In this document: piece after piece, positions 49,023-59,720 of the stretch
Position numbering within the stretch: position 1 is the stretch's first letter
Layout of the letters: the number at the start of each line of letters is the position of its first letter
NCBI RefSeq assembly: GCF_007833795.1
Contig: NZ_CP032702.1
Span: forward strand, 2,666,001 to 2,730,000
Direction of reading: 5' to 3'
DNA length: 64,000 nt
DNA from: Candidatus Pantoea soli
GTDB lineage: Bacteria; Pseudomonadota; Gammaproteobacteria; Enterobacterales; Enterobacteriaceae
Made by a program: the position numbers and the translations under genes
Notes under the pieces: generated by a model
Told to the model about the DNA's origin: nothing
The model's input: the letters and a program-made list of their open reading frames with translations, nothing else
Database searches by the model: none

Positions 49023-51473
49023 TTAATGTGATGACGGGCTGTCAGGCAGCGCGTAGGCGATCACGTAATCCCCGCGATCCGGCGACTGGCGGGCACCACC
49101 GGCGGAAATCAGAATGTACTGTTTGCCATTCTTCGGTGAGACATAGCTGATCGGCCCGCCCTGGCTGCCCACCGGCAGACGGGCTTTCCACACCTCTTTT
49201 CCGGTTGAACTGTCAAAGGCGCGCAGGTAGTAATCCTGGGTTCCGGCGATAAAGACCAGCCCACCCTGCGTGGCAAGCGTGCCGCCCAGCGTCGGCATAC
49301 CGACCGGCATTTGCGCATGCATTTTGATGCCAAACGGCCCGGTATCCTGCACGGTACCGACCGGTACCTGCCAGACAATCTGACGGGTTTTCATGTCGAT
49401 AGCGGAAAGCGTACCAAATGGCGGAGCCTGGCAGGGAATGCCCAGCGGCGACATAAAGCGGTTTTTATTGACCGCATACGGCGTGCCCTTCAGCGGTACC
49501 GCACCCATGCCGGTGTTGATCGCTTCACCACCGTTGCTGCCGCGTGACACTTTGCTGGTGTCCTGCGGAATCATCTGAACCCACAGGCCAAGGCGCATAT
49601 CGTTGACGAACATATACTGGTTGTTGGGATCAAACGAAATGCTGCCCCAGTTCATGCCGCCGAGCGAGCCGGGGAAGCTGAGCGATTTATCGGTGTCCGG
49701 TACGGTAAACAGTCCGTTATAACGCATGCCTTTAAAGGCGATACGGCAGGCCAGCTGGTCAAACGGCGTGGCTCCCCACATATCCGCTTCGGTCAGGGTC
49801 TGATTACCAATATTGGGCATCTCCACCGAGTGCGGCTGCGTTTTGGTGTACTGCTCGTCAGGAATATGACCCTGCGGCATCGGCAGCTCTTCCACTTTTG
49901 TCAGCGGCTTGCCGGTCAGGCGATCCAACACCCAGATCATGCCGGTTTTGGCACCAATCACCACCGCAGGTTTGGTGGTACCGTCCTTCATCGGGAAGTC
50001 CACCAGGCTTGGCTGCATCGGCAGGTCAAAGTCCCAGAGGTCATTGTGCACCGTCTGGTAAACCCACTTCTCTTTGCCGGTGGTGGCGTCCAGCGCCAGA
50101 ATCGAAGCGCCGTATTTGTGATCCAGTGCGGTGCGGTTTGCGCCCCACAGGTCGACCGATGAACTGCCCATCGGCAGGAACACGGTGTTCATTGCCGGAT
50201 CGTAGGACATCGGTGCCCAGGAGTTAGGGGTGCTGCGGGTGTAGTGTTTACCCGGCAGCAGAATCGCGTTCGGATCGTCGTTGCCCGGGTCAAACGCCCA
50301 GCGCATTTTACCGGTGATCACATCAAAGCCGCGCAGCACGCCGCCTGGCATATCGGTCTGCACGTTATCGGCAACGCGGCCGCCTACCACGACCGTCGTA
50401 CCTGCAACCTGCGGTGGCGAGGTCAGCTGATACTGCGGATCGGGCGCGCTGCCGAGACCCTGCTTCAGGTCAACCACGCCGTGGTCACCAAAATTCTCAC
50501 ACAATGCCCCGGTGTCGGCGTTGATGGCAATCAGACGCGCATCGATGGTGTTCATCAGAATACGGCGCTGACAGCTGTCACCGGCGGCCAGTACCGGAGG
50601 CGGCACCGGCGTAGAGCCGGGCTGGTCAGGCTGCTGGATCGGTTTGGTGGCATCGAAATAGGCGAGGCCGCGGCAGCGGTTCCACACTTCCGCCTGCGCG
50701 TTGATTTCGCGCTTCCAGATCGCTTTACCGCTATCGGCTTCAACCGCAATGACATTGTTATGCGGCGTGCACAGATAAAGGGTATTGCCAACCTGCAGTG
50801 GCGTCTGCTGATCTTCTGCGCCGTTACCGGTCGGGCTGACCGGAATATCACCGGTGTGGAAGGTCCAGGCTACCTGCAGATCTTGCACGTTATCACGCGT
50901 GATTTGATCGATCGCCGCAAAACGATCGCCCTGCGGCGTGCGGCCATAACTGCTCCAGTCCTGCTGAGGTTTGCTTTTATCCACCGGAATCAGCGGCAGC
51001 TGTTTGCCGCTGAAGGCCACGGTCGGATGCGGCTGGAACATCTGAAAGCCGGTGACGCCCATACCCACGGCAATCACCGCAGCAAGCGCATAAGAGAGGC
51101 CGGACAGCGGATTTTTGCCTTCACGCTGACGCAGCGCGGGCCAGGTCAGAAACGCAAACAGCATCAGACCGGCCGGCACCATCAGGCGCGACACCAGCGG
51201 CCAGAACGACCAGCCGGCATCAAACAGCGACCAGATCAGCGTACCGGCAAACACCAGAATAAACAGGGTGACGGCGGATGATTTGCGGCGGAAGAACTGC
51301 ACCGCCGACAGCAGCATCACGATGCCGGCAATCAGGAAATACCAGCTGCCGCCGAGGGCAACCAGTTTGCCACCACCGATCGCAAAGAACAGGCCGATCG
51401 CCAGCAGCACCAGTCCGAACAGTCCGGACCAGAGACTCAGCCCTTTACCGGGACGAGCGGAATTTTCTGCCAT
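49023..51473 (-). CDS. gcd: Membrane-bound PQQ-dependent glucose dehydrogenase
   Basis: 816 residues. Five N-terminal transmembrane helices (to about residue 140), then a periplasmic eight-bladed PQQ propeller with bacterial quinoprotein repeats (ILALDATTGKEKWVYQTVHNDLWDFDLP, AFDSSTGKEVWKARLP). Oxidises glucose to gluconate with electrons to ubiquinone; in Pantoea this underlies phosphate solubilisation. PQQ is supplied by genes not seen here. ATG at 51473 follows CAGGAGAGTAAGTGTT. A related quinate/shikimate dehydrogenase is possible, but the fold and length fit Gcd. Confidence 0.9.
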   Translation of the reverse strand: MAENSARPGKGLSLWSGLFGLVLLAIGLFFAIGGGKLVALGGSWYFLIAGIVMLLSAVQFFRRKSSAVTLFILVFAGTLIWSLFDAGWSFWPLVSRLMVPAGLMLFAFLTWPALRQREGKNPLSGLSYALAAVIAVGMGVTGFQMFQPHPTVAFSGKQLPLIPVDKSKPQQDWSSYGRTPQGDRFAAIDQITRDNVQDLQVAWTFHTGDIPVSPTGNGAEDQQTPLQVGNTLYLCTPHNNVIAVEADSGKAIWKREINAQAEVWNRCRGLAYFDATKPIQQPDQPGSTPVPPPVLAAGDSCQRRILMNTIDARLIAINADTGALCENFGDHGVVDLKQGLGSAPDPQYQLTSPPQVAGTTVVVGGRVADNVQTDMPGGVLRGFDVITGKMRWAFDPGNDDPNAILLPGKHYTRSTPNSWAPMSYDPAMNTVFLPMGSSSVDLWGANRTALDHKYGASILALDATTGKEKWVYQTVHNDLWDFDLPMQPSLVDFPMKDGTTKPAVVIGAKTGMIWVLDRLTGKPLTKVEELPMPQGHIPDEQYTKTQPHSVEMPNIGNQTLTEADMWGATPFDQLACRIAFKGMRYNGLFTVPDTDKSLSFPGSLGGMNWGSISFDPNNQYMFVNDMRLGLWVQMIPQDTSKVSRGSNGGEAINTGMGAVPLKGTPYAVNKNRFMSPLGIPCQAPPFGTLSAIDMKTRQIVWQVPVGTVQDTGPFGIKMHAQMPVGMPTLGGTLATQGGLVFIAGTQDYYLRAFDSSTGKEVWKARLPVGSQGGPISYVSPKNGKQYILISAGGARQSPDRGDYVIAYALPDSPSSH

Positions 51474-51673
51474 AACACTTACTCTCCTGAAAATAACGGG
51501 CTGGCGCCAGCGAGCCGCAGCCATCGGGGAGCGATTTCCTGGCACACAGGGGCAGGAAATCGCTCCATTGCGCGTTATTTATCGTTGTGGGAACGGACAC
51601 CAGGCCCGTAATCGCGCGCCTGTCAGGCGGCGTGCAGCGGTGATCCCGGCAGCGCCTGTTACAGGGCGGCAGG

Positions 51674-51693
51674 ATTGTACCACCTGGTACAAT
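51674..51693. promoter_or_regulatory. Perfect palindromic operator in the gcd promoter
   Basis: ATTGTACCA-CC-TGGTACAAT, 9-bp arms. On the minus strand its right end is the -10 TACAAT (51674-51679); a -35 TTCACT (51698-51703) lies 18 bases upstream, so the palindrome fills the spacer. The shape fits a GntR-type regulator (compare GGTNNNACC cores). Binding protein unknown. Confidence 0.65.
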
Positions 51694-51796
51694 TAAAAGT
51701 GAATATCCATAACGCGGGAGTTACCGGCTAATAGCATTTTTGCTACAAATGCCGTCACGCAGCCTGACAGGTGGCGGCTGGCGCTGAGGAGCGGGC

Positions 51797-51824
51797 AAAA
51801 AAAAGGGCCCCTGCGGGCCCTTTT
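51797..51824 (-). terminator. Intrinsic terminator of der
   Basis: Perfect stem AAAAGGGCCC / GGGCCCTTTT around CTGC; minus-strand T-run at 51797-51804. Immediately past the der stop. Confidence 0.9.
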
Positions 51825-51836
51825 CATCTTAACGTT

Positions 51837-53327
51837 TTAACGTTTGTTCTTTTTCAGATGCGCCATCAGACGCTTACGCTTGCGCTGCTGCGTTGGCGTC
51901 AGCAGGTTGCGTTTCCCGGCGTACGGGTTGTCACCCTCTTTAAACTGAATGCGGATAGGCGTGCCCATCACGTTCAGCGAGCGGCGGAAGTAGTTCATCA
52001 GGTAACGCTTATAGGAATCCGGCAGATCTTTCACCTGATTACCATGGATGACCACGATTGGCGGGTTATAACCACCGGCATGCGCATATTTCAGCTTCAC
52101 GCGGCGCCCCCGCACCAGCGGCGGCTGGTGGTCATCGGCGGCCATGTTCATAATGCGCGTCAGCATCGACGTGTTAACACGCCTGGTTGAGCAGTCGTAG
52201 GCTTCGGTGACCGATTCAAACAGGTTGCCCACCCCGCTGCCGTGCAGTGCAGAGATGAAATGCACGCGCGCGAAGTCGATGAAGCCAAGACGGAAATCCA
52301 GCGTCTCTTTGACTTCGTCTTTGATCTCCTGCGACAGGCCATCCCATTTGTTGACCACAATCACCAGCGAGCGACCGCTGTTAAGGATAAAGCCCAGCAG
52401 GGAGAGATCCTGATCGGAAATCCCGGCGCGCGCGTCGATCACCAGCATCACCACGTTGGCGTCTTCGATTGCCTGCAGCGTCTTGATAACCGAGAATTTT
52501 TCCACGGTATCGGTGATTTTACCGCGCTTACGTACTCCGGCGGTGTCGATCAGAATGTATTCACGACCGTCACGCTCCATCGGGATGTAAATGCTGTCAC
52601 GCGTGGTGCCAGGCATGTCGTAGACCACCACGCGGTCTTCGCCGAGAATACGGTTGGTAAGCGTTGATTTACCTACGTTCGGACGACCAACAATCGCCAG
52701 CTTGATCGGCAGGCCGGTGGGATCGAAGGCTTCTTCTTCCTCTTCGTCCAGCGCTTCGCCATTCTCTTCCGCCGCTAACGCTGCCCAGTAGGCTTCGTTT
52801 TCATCTTCTTCACTCAGCGGCTGCGGCGCGACTTCATCCATCCACGGCAGCAGCGCCGTTTCCAGCAGGTTCGTCACGCCACGGCCGTGCGAGGCGGCAA
52901 TCGGATGGATCTCGCCGAGACCCAGCGCGTAGAAATCCAGCACCGCGGCATCGGGATCCAGACCGTCGGTTTTGTTGGCAACGAGGAACGTCGCTTTATC
53001 ACGTGAACGCAGGTGATTCGCAATCTGCTGATCCGCAGGCATTACGCCAGCGCGGGCATCGACCAGAAACAGCACCACATCCGCTTCTTCAATCGCCAGC
53101 AGCGACTGTTCCGCCATGCGGTTTTCCACGCCTTCCTCGGTGCCATCAATACCGCCGGTATCAATGACGATAAATTCGCGCCCTTCCACTTCGGCGCGAC
53201 CATATTTGCGATCGCGAGTCAGTCCAGGGAAATCGGCCACCAGCGCATCACGAGTGCGCGTTAAGCGGTTAAACAGCGTGGATTTCCCCACATTGGGACG
53301 CCCAACCAGCGCGACCACAGGTACCAT
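51837..53327 (-). CDS. der: Ribosome biogenesis GTPase Der (EngA)
   Basis: 496 residues. Two tandem G domains, each with GRPNVGKST (near residues 8 and 210), DTAGV/DTGGI and NKxD (VVNKWDG, VANKTDG), then a KH-like domain ending [12 protein letters not shown]. An acidic linker ([14 protein letters not shown]) joins the G domains. Needed for 50S subunit maturation. Essential. Separate from bamB by a terminator. Confidence 0.98.
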   Translation of the reverse strand: MVPVVALVGRPNVGKSTLFNRLTRTRDALVADFPGLTRDRKYGRAEVEGREFIVIDTGGIDGTEEGVENRMAEQSLLAIEEADVVLFLVDARAGVMPADQQIANHLRSRDKATFLVANKTDGLDPDAAVLDFYALGLGEIHPIAASHGRGVTNLLETALLPWMDEVAPQPLSEEDENEAYWAALAAEENGEALDEEEEEAFDPTGLPIKLAIVGRPNVGKSTLTNRILGEDRVVVYDMPGTTRDSIYIPMERDGREYILIDTAGVRKRGKITDTVEKFSVIKTLQAIEDANVVMLVIDARAGISDQDLSLLGFILNSGRSLVIVVNKWDGLSQEIKDEVKETLDFRLGFIDFARVHFISALHGSGVGNLFESVTEAYDCSTRRVNTSMLTRIMNMAADDHQPPLVRGRRVKLKYAHAGGYNPPIVVIHGNQVKDLPDSYKRYLMNYFRRSLNVMGTPIRIQFKEGDNPYAGKRNLLTPTQQRKRKRLMAHLKKNKR

Positions 53328-53439
53328 AACACTTGCCTCAGTTTAAAAATAAATCGCCCGAATGGCGTGATTATAACGACATTTAGCGGGAGCCGTCAGG
53401 CTGAAGGCGCAAAGCATACCATGCCTGACTAAAAACAGA

Positions 53440-53465
53440 ACGGCTCCTGACGAATCAGGAGCCGT
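53440..53465 (-). terminator. Intrinsic terminator of the bamB operon (first hairpin)
   Basis: Stem ACGGCTCCTGA / TCAGGAGCCGT, 11 bp, loop CGAA; on the minus strand TTCTGTTTTTAG follows. Confidence 0.85.
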
Positions 53466-53474
53466 AAAAACAGC

Positions 53475-53490
53475 CGGGACGCGCGTCCCG
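53475..53490. terminator. Second hairpin after bamB
   Basis: Perfect 16-bp palindrome CGGGACGCGCGTCCCG, 14 bases after the bamB stop, upstream (on the transcript) of the main terminator. Confidence 0.5.
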
Positions 53491-53503
53491 CCGGGCCACA
53501 ACC

Positions 53504-54685
53504 TTAACGGGTAATGGCGTAAACCTCGCCGCCTTTCGCCTGGATCAGCAGTTTATCGCCGGCGACCACCGGCTCAGTCTGGAAGCCATCGCTGTCCAGT
53601 TTCTGCTGCGCCACAAAGCGGCCGTCGAGCGTATTGATCCAGTGCAGGTAACCTTCGCTATCGCCCACTACCAGATAGCCGTTGAACAGCACCGGCGCGG
53701 TGAGGTTACGGTGCAGCAGATCGCTCTGACGCCACAGCGCCACGCCGCCATCGGCATTCAGCGCAATCACGCGGTCATCCTGATCCACCAGATAGATGCG
53801 ACCGGCATCCACAATCAGATCTTTCACACCGCCGATTTCACGTTTCCACAGAATCTGACCTGAGCGCAGATCCAGCGCCGTCAGGTTGCCGTTGTAGGCC
53901 AGGGCGTAAACCACACCGTTAACGATCACCGGCGTGGTATCCACATCGTTCAGGCGATCAATTTCCGTCGCGCCGCTTGGCTGCGAAATACGCTGCTGCC
54001 AGATCAGCTGTCCCTGGTTCATGATTACTGCGCTGACACGACCGTTATCGCCGCCGACGATCGCCCCGCCAAAGGCGACGGCCGGCGCAGACTCGCCGCG
54101 CAGCGACAGCGCTGGCATATCCAGGTTCACGCTCCATTTGATGACGCCGCTGTTCTGATCCAGTCCCTGCAACATGCCGTTGCTGGTGTGCACCAGAACC
54201 AGACCATCGCTGACCACCGGTCGTGACAGCGCTTCGCCAGCCACTTTGGTCTGCCATGCGATGCCGCCGTCGCTGGTGTTCAGCGCAAATACCTGTCCGC
54301 GTTCACTGCCGATATAGAGGCGATCGCCACTGGCGGTAATGCCGCCCGACAGCAGCGCAGAGATGTTTTTCGAGAAGAAACCGGTTTTTTCAGAGAGGTC
54401 AACTTTCCACTTCTCTTTGCCATTGCTGGCATCCAGTGCTTTCACCACGCCAAAGCGATCCGCCGCGTAGACGGTGCCGTCCTGCCAGGCCGGGTGCAGA
54501 TTTGAGTAGAAGTCGCCGACGCCGTCACCCACTGAGGTGCTCCACGCGGTTTCCGGGGTGAACTGATTTTCCACCTTGGGCAGCGGTGCCATTTTCACTA
54601 CATCTTCTTCGCCGCTGAACAGCGAGCAACCGCTGAGCAGTGTGACTGAAATCAGCCCCGGCAGCAGGTATTTACGTAATTCCAT
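53504..54685 (-). CDS. bamB: Outer membrane protein assembly factor BamB (lipoprotein)
   Basis: 393 residues, lipobox LLSGC (C20). Eight-bladed PQQ-like propeller with repeated GKEKWKVDLSEKTG, GGIAWQTKV, GVIKWSVNL and GQILWKREI blades. BAM complex subunit that contacts BamA. Starts 19 bases after yfgM. Confidence 0.97.
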   Translation of the reverse strand: MELRKYLLPGLISVTLLSGCSLFSGEEDVVKMAPLPKVENQFTPETAWSTSVGDGVGDFYSNLHPAWQDGTVYAADRFGVVKALDASNGKEKWKVDLSEKTGFFSKNISALLSGGITASGDRLYIGSERGQVFALNTSDGGIAWQTKVAGEALSRPVVSDGLVLVHTSNGMLQGLDQNSGVIKWSVNLDMPALSLRGESAPAVAFGGAIVGGDNGRVSAVIMNQGQLIWQQRISQPSGATEIDRLNDVDTTPVIVNGVVYALAYNGNLTALDLRSGQILWKREIGGVKDLIVDAGRIYLVDQDDRVIALNADGGVALWRQSDLLHRNLTAPVLFNGYLVVGDSEGYLHWINTLDGRFVAQQKLDSDGFQTEPVVAGDKLLIQAKGGEVYAITR

Positions 54686-54704
54686 GTGCGCTCTCTTGAC
54701 TGGC

Positions 54705-55322
54705 TTAACTTAAGTTATTCATCTTCATCTGCAGCATCTGCTTCAGCGCAGGAGAAGCCTGCGATTCAGCACCCTTGCTCCAGGCATCCCGTGCACCCTG
54801 CCTGTCGCCTTTGCTCAGCAGCGCTTCACCGCGAATATCGGCCACAATGGCCGTCCAGCCTTCACCCTGCACGTTGTTCAGGGTGGTTAATGCGGCATCG
54901 GCCTGGTTTTGCTGCAGCTGAATGCGCGCCAGACGCAGGTTAAGCACCGCCTGCAGATTGGCATCTTTGGTATCTTTCAGCCCGCTCTGTAACAGCGTAA
55001 TGGCTTTATCAAGCTGGCCGGCCTCCACGTACTGTTTTGCCAGATCCAGTGACGCCAGCGCACCATAGGTGTTGTGATTTTCATTAACGAAGCTGGCTAC
55101 CGCTTCCAGCGTCTGCGGCTTGTCCGCCTGCATGGCGCGGGTCAGCTGCTGATATTGCGCAGAAGCGGCTTTATCTGCGCCTTCCTGATGACTGGCCCAG
55201 AAACGCCAGCCGCCCAGCGCGGCAATTCCGACAATCACACCGACGGCCAGCGCTTTACCGTTACTGGCAAAGAAGCGACGCAGTGCATCAACCTGTTCAT
55301 TTTCGTTGCTGTAAACTTCCAC
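54705..55322 (-). CDS. yfgM: SecYEG-associated tetratricopeptide protein YfgM
   Basis: 205 residues: short cytoplasmic N-terminus (MEVYSNENEQVDALRRFF), one TM helix (GKALAVGVIVGIAALGGWRFW), then a periplasmic TPR domain. Works with PpiD at the Sec translocon to receive exported proteins; also implicated in RcsB control. Cotranscribed with bamB. Confidence 0.96.
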   Translation of the reverse strand: MEVYSNENEQVDALRRFFASNGKALAVGVIVGIAALGGWRFWASHQEGADKAASAQYQQLTRAMQADKPQTLEAVASFVNENHNTYGALASLDLAKQYVEAGQLDKAITLLQSGLKDTKDANLQAVLNLRLARIQLQQNQADAALTTLNNVQGEGWTAIVADIRGEALLSKGDRQGARDAWSKGAESQASPALKQMLQMKMNNLS

Positions 55323-55360
55323 GCAATCCTTCTCCTTAAAATGCGGTTACCGTGCTGCGC

Positions 55361-56635
55361 TTACTGCAGCAGCGTACGCAGGGTCGCCGCAGCGTCACTC
55401 TGCGCCAGCGTCTGCTGGTCGCCGGTGCGCAAATCTTTCAGCACCACCTGGCCGGCGTTGACTTCGTCTTCACCCAGCACCAGCGCAATGCGTGCGCCCC
55501 ACTTATCGGCACGGGCAAACTGCTTTTTGAAGTTACCGCCACCGAAGTTGGTCATCAGCTTCAGCGCCGGGTCGGCATCACGCAGTTTTTCCGCCAGCTG
55601 CATCGCGGCGGACTGCACGCCCTGCCCCGAAGCGATAACATAGACATCAACAACGCGCGTCGGTTCAAATTCCGGATTCACGGCCTGCACCAGCAGTACC
55701 AGACGCTCAAGCCCCATGGCAAAGCCGACCGCCGGCGTGGCGCGGCCACCCAGCTGCTCCACCAGGCCATCATAGCGACCGCCGCCGCACACCGTGCCCT
55801 GCGAGCCGAGGCTGCGGGTTACCCACTCAAAAACGGTGCGGTTGTAGTAATCCAGGCCGCGCACCAGGCGCTGATTGATGCGATAGCGGATGCCGGCATC
55901 GTCCAGCAGTGCGCACAAACCGCGGAAATGCTCACGTGAATCGTCGTCGAGGAATTCACTCAGCGTTGGCGCATCGTTCAGCAGGGTCTGAATCTCCGGA
56001 TTCTTACTGTCCAGCACGCGCAGCGGATTGGTGTACATGCGGCGTTTGCAGTCCTCATCCAGCACCTCTTTATGCTGTTCGAGGAACGCCACCAGCGCGC
56101 TGCGGTAGTTTGCACGCGCCTCCAGAGAGCCAATTGAGTTCAGTTCCAGTTCCACGTGGTCGGCGATGCCCAGCGCTTTCCACCAGCGCGCAGTCAGCAT
56201 AATCAGCTCGGCATCCACGTCCGGCCCCTGCAGGCCAAAGACTTCCACCCCCATCTGATGGAACTGGCGGTAGCGCCCTTTTTGCGGACGCTCATAGCGG
56301 AACATCGGGCCGACGTACCACAGGCGCTGCTCCTGGTTGTAGAGCAGGCCATGCTCAATACCGGCGCGTACGCAACCCGCCGTGCCTTCCGGGCGCAGCG
56401 TCAGGCTTTCGCCGTTGCGGTCTTCAAAGGTGTACATCTCTTTTTCAACCACGTCGGTCACTTCACCGATGGCGCGGCTGAACAGCGGGGTGTGCTCAAC
56501 GATTGGCAGACGGATTTCACTGTAACCATAGCTGGCCAGCACCTGCTTCAGGGTGCCTTCAATACGCTGCCAGATTGCGGTATCTGCCGGCAGGTAATCG
56601 TTCATCCCGCGAATCGCTTGAATATTCTTCGCCAC
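55361..56635 (-). CDS. hisS: Histidine--tRNA ligase HisS
   Basis: 424 residues. Class II synthetase motifs: motif 1 ([19 protein letters not shown]), motif 2 [12 protein letters not shown], motif 3 GFAMGLERL, and the histidine-specific [12 protein letters not shown], then the anticodon-binding domain. Separated from ispG by a terminator-like hairpin. Confidence 0.98.
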   Translation of the reverse strand: MAKNIQAIRGMNDYLPADTAIWQRIEGTLKQVLASYGYSEIRLPIVEHTPLFSRAIGEVTDVVEKEMYTFEDRNGESLTLRPEGTAGCVRAGIEHGLLYNQEQRLWYVGPMFRYERPQKGRYRQFHQMGVEVFGLQGPDVDAELIMLTARWWKALGIADHVELELNSIGSLEARANYRSALVAFLEQHKEVLDEDCKRRMYTNPLRVLDSKNPEIQTLLNDAPTLSEFLDDDSREHFRGLCALLDDAGIRYRINQRLVRGLDYYNRTVFEWVTRSLGSQGTVCGGGRYDGLVEQLGGRATPAVGFAMGLERLVLLVQAVNPEFEPTRVVDVYVIASGQGVQSAAMQLAEKLRDADPALKLMTNFGGGNFKKQFARADKWGARIALVLGEDEVNAGQVVLKDLRTGDQQTLAQSDAAATLRTLLQ

Positions 56636-56653
56636 GTTAGAATCTCTTAATAC

Positions 56654-56703
56654 AAAAAAACCTGTCCGGCATCATACCTTATGAGGATGAAACCGCACAG
56701 GTT
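56654..56703 (-). terminator. Terminator or attenuator between ispG and hisS
   Basis: On the minus strand AACCTGT (56697-56703) pairs with ACAGGTT (56659-56665), extended by CGG/CCG, followed by a run of T (56654-56660). The 31-base loop makes it imperfect. Confidence 0.6.
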
Positions 56704-56741
56704 CATTCACAAACTGGCGCGCGGCGGGCGCGCACCTTCCG

Positions 56742-57863
56742 TTATTTTTCCAGCTGTTGTACGCTGATACGGCGGCTCTCATCCAGCATGGCGGCTTTGG
56801 CACGAATGCGCGCTTCCAGCTGATCGATCATGTCGTTGTTATCCAGACGATCGCGCTGGCGCACCCCATCTTCGTAGAAACCGCTTTTTTTATTGCCGCC
56901 GGTTACGCCAAGGGTAGAAACGGTGGCTTCGCCCGGGCCGTTTACCACACAGCCGATAATCGAGACATCCATTGGCGTGATAATGTCTTCCAGCCGCTCT
57001 TCCAGCGCGTTCACGGTGCCGATCACATCAAACTCCTGACGTGAACAGGTCGGGCAGGCAATAAAGTTGATGCCGCGTGAACGAATGCGCAGCGATTTGA
57101 GGATGTCGTAACCGACTTTTACTTCCTCAACCGGATCCGCCGCCAGCGAGATACGCAGCGTATCGCCGATGCCTTCAGCCAGCAGCAGGCCAAGACCAAT
57201 CGCAGATTTCACCGCACCGGCACGTGCGCCGCCAGCTTCAGTGATGCCCAGATGCAGCGGCTGGTCGATCGCTTTCGCCAGCAGGCGATACGATTCAACG
57301 GCGAGGAAGACATCAGACGCTTTGACGCTGACCTTAAACTGATCGAAGTTTAGCCGGTCAAGGTGATCCACGTGACGCATGGCCGATTCCAGCAGCGCCT
57401 GTGGCGTGGGCTCACCATACTTCTCCTGCAGATCCTTCTCCAGCGAACCGGCGTTAACGCCGATACGGATAGGAATGTTGTGATCGCGTGCGCAGTCCAC
57501 CACCTGACGAATACGCTCATTGTTACCAATGTTGCCCGGGTTAATGCGCAGGCAATCGACGCCATATTCAGCCACTTTGAGGGCGATGCGATAGTCAAAG
57601 TGAATGTCCGCCACCAGCGGCACATTGACCTGTTGCTTAATGAGTCTGAAGGCTTCAGCCGCATCCATGGTCGGCACGGAAACGCGCACGATATCCACCC
57701 CGACGCGCTCCAGCGCACGGATCTGGTTTACCGTGGCTTCAACGTCAGTGGTTCGGGTGTTGGTCATGGACTGAACGGCGATGGGCGCGCCATCGCCAAC
57801 TGGCACCTTGCCGACGTAAATTCGCGTTGATTTGCGACGGATAATGGGTGCTTCGTTATGCAT
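56742..57863 (-). CDS. ispG: 4-hydroxy-3-methylbut-2-enyl diphosphate synthase IspG
   Basis: 373 residues. Iron-sulfur enzyme of the MEP isoprenoid pathway; cluster cysteines in [10 protein letters not shown] and [14 protein letters not shown] at 57863 behind GGAGAG; family starts MHN(E/Q)APIxRRKS. In the pilW-rodZ-ispG-hisS block. Confidence 0.98.
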   Translation of the reverse strand: MHNEAPIIRRKSTRIYVGKVPVGDGAPIAVQSMTNTRTTDVEATVNQIRALERVGVDIVRVSVPTMDAAEAFRLIKQQVNVPLVADIHFDYRIALKVAEYGVDCLRINPGNIGNNERIRQVVDCARDHNIPIRIGVNAGSLEKDLQEKYGEPTPQALLESAMRHVDHLDRLNFDQFKVSVKASDVFLAVESYRLLAKAIDQPLHLGITEAGGARAGAVKSAIGLGLLLAEGIGDTLRISLAADPVEEVKVGYDILKSLRIRSRGINFIACPTCSRQEFDVIGTVNALEERLEDIITPMDVSIIGCVVNGPGEATVSTLGVTGGNKKSGFYEDGVRQRDRLDNNDMIDQLEARIRAKAAMLDESRRISVQQLEK

Positions 57864-57901
57864 ATTTTCTCTCCACAATTACCCGGAAAGCGCGCTGCGC
57901 G

Positions 57902-58918
57902 TTATTGCGCACCCAGCGTCAGTCGGGCAACCTGGTTATTACGGATAAAACGACTTAAATCAACGGGCTGATTCTGATATTGCACCTCAACCGCCCCCGG
58001 TGCGCCAATTTTCAGACGATACGGAGCCGTGCCGGATAAGCTCAGCTTACCGCCGCTGCGCTGCAGGCCGCTGAACAGCTTTTTGCCCGTGGCATCGGTC
58101 ACTTCCAGCCAGCAGTCGGCTTTGAAATTCATCACCACGGCGTTGGGATCGCCCGCTGGCTGGCTGACCGCGGCATTGCCGGTTGGCATGCTGGCTGCAG
58201 GAACGCTGTTAGCCGGTGCCGGTGAGGTCGCCGCTGGCGGCGTGTTATCCACCGGCGCCTGGCTCGGGGCGACAACGGCGTTAGCGCTGCCGCTTGCCGC
58301 AGCGCTGTTGCTGCTGGCCGCCGGCGCCGTGCTGCCGGTATCCGGCGTCGCCACCGCACCGGCACCGTTATCGACCGGCGTGCCTGCCGCATTGGTGTCG
58401 CTATCGCTGGCGCTGTCGGTGCTGTTATCACCCAGCGGAATCGACTGGCTGTTGTCGCTGCTGCTGCCGTTCTGATCCGCCATCGAGACCAGATCTGCCT
58501 GCGAGGCTTTATGATTCTGCCACCACCAGGCGCCGGTGAGGCCCACCACGACAAAAATCACCAGCCAGGTGAAAATCATCAGCCAGCCATCACGCTTTTT
58601 ACGGCGTTTACCTAATGAGAAGCTCTGCATAGGCTCGATTTTCGCGGCGCGCACCGGCGCCTGTTTCGCCATCATCGGCAGCAGATCATCTTCCGGAACG
58701 TGCACCAGTCGCGCATAAGAACGAATGTAGCCGCGCAGGAAAGTGGAGGCTAAATCCGCCGGGGATTTGTCCTCTTCAATGTCACGTACGGTGGAAAGTT
58801 TCAGGCACAGGCGTTCAGCGACGTTTTGCTGCGTCAGCCCCATCTGCTCACGGGCCAGACGCAGGCGTTCACCTGTGGAATGTACTGCAGATTTCTCTTG
58901 AGTGGCTTCAGTATTCAT
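57902..58918 (-). CDS. rodZ: Cytoskeleton protein RodZ
   Basis: 338 residues. Cytoplasmic HTH ([24 protein letters not shown], residues 17-40) that binds MreB, TM helix 112-134, a periplasmic low-complexity Ser/Ala/Pro/Thr linker (about 150-240), and a C-terminal DUF4115 domain with [18 protein letters not shown]. Maintains rod shape. Overlaps pilW by 11 bases. Confidence 0.97.
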   Translation of the reverse strand: MNTEATQEKSAVHSTGERLRLAREQMGLTQQNVAERLCLKLSTVRDIEEDKSPADLASTFLRGYIRSYARLVHVPEDDLLPMMAKQAPVRAAKIEPMQSFSLGKRRKKRDGWLMIFTWLVIFVVVGLTGAWWWQNHKASQADLVSMADQNGSSSDNSQSIPLGDNSTDSASDSDTNAAGTPVDNGAGAVATPDTGSTAPAASSNSAAASGSANAVVAPSQAPVDNTPPAATSPAPANSVPAASMPTGNAAVSQPAGDPNAVVMNFKADCWLEVTDATGKKLFSGLQRSGGKLSLSGTAPYRLKIGAPGAVEVQYQNQPVDLSRFIRNNQVARLTLGAQ

Positions 58919-59645
58919 TAGCTAAATAACGCTGGTACTGTATCGATTGTGGAAAACTTCGCGCCAACCGGTCGCCATAACGTGTAACGTCAGCAGCGTT
59001 TCCCTGTTGCGCGGCGAAACGTATCTGTAACCACAGGCTCTCTGCCGTTGCGGGCAGGTGCTGATGGTAAACTTCTAAAAGCAGCGGAACGGTGTCCCGC
59101 TCTTGCTGATCGAGCCGCCTGTCCGCTTCCTTCAGCAGCGCACTGCCCTGCTCCGGTGCGGCTGCCAGCGCGTGATGCCATTGCGCACGCGCGGCGTCAG
59201 GCTCTCCAGCCTGCAGGTAACAATAGCCCGAAAACAGAAAGGCATCCTGCCGGGCCGCATTTTCCTGCGCCTCAATCGCCAGCTTAAACTGTTGATGCGC
59301 TTCGTCATACTGCCTTAAACCGCAGAGAAACGCACCGTAATTGTTAGCCAGATAGCCATTCGCCGGTGCCAGCTGCTGCGCGCGCTGATAGTAGTACCGC
59401 GCCCGGGCGCTATTCTGCTGCGCCTGGGCCACGCGCGCAAGCGCCAGCGGGATGCGATAATCCCCGGGAGCCGCCTGCTGAGCCCGCAACAGATTACGCT
59501 GTGCAGCAGCATACTCTTTCACAGCCAGATAATGCACGCCGAGCTGCAGGCGAATATCAGCGGCGCTGCGATGATGCGGCGCATCACTGACACAACCGGT
59601 TACAACAAAGCCAGCCAGAACAGCCGCGGGTAATCCTGTACGCAT
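58908..59645 (-). CDS. pilW: Type IV pilus biogenesis/stability lipoprotein PilW-like
   Basis: 245 residues with lipobox VVTGC (C18) and about six TPR units ([21 protein letters not shown], and similar). Homologue of PilF/PilW pilotins; in enterobacteria without a full type IV pilus locus here its client is uncertain. ATG at 59645 follows CAGGGAGAGACTCGC; longer in-frame reading is not supported. Confidence 0.92.
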   Translation of the reverse strand: MRTGLPAAVLAGFVVTGCVSDAPHHRSAADIRLQLGVHYLAVKEYAAAQRNLLRAQQAAPGDYRIPLALARVAQAQQNSARARYYYQRAQQLAPANGYLANNYGAFLCGLRQYDEAHQQFKLAIEAQENAARQDAFLFSGYCYLQAGEPDAARAQWHHALAAAPEQGSALLKEADRRLDQQERDTVPLLLEVYHQHLPATAESLWLQIRFAAQQGNAADVTRYGDRLARSFPQSIQYQRYLANEY

Positions 59646-59720
59646 GCGAGTCTCTCCCTGAAAGTCCAGCGCAGAGACTGCCACGCCTCATGCCCGGCGA
59701 CTATCACCGGGCACGATCTT

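Larger units (their letters stand above)
51474..51836. other. Regulatory gap between gcd and der
   Basis: No gene. It contains the gcd promoter and palindrome (51674-51703), a leader of about 195 bases, and the der terminator at 51797-51824. Confidence 0.6.
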
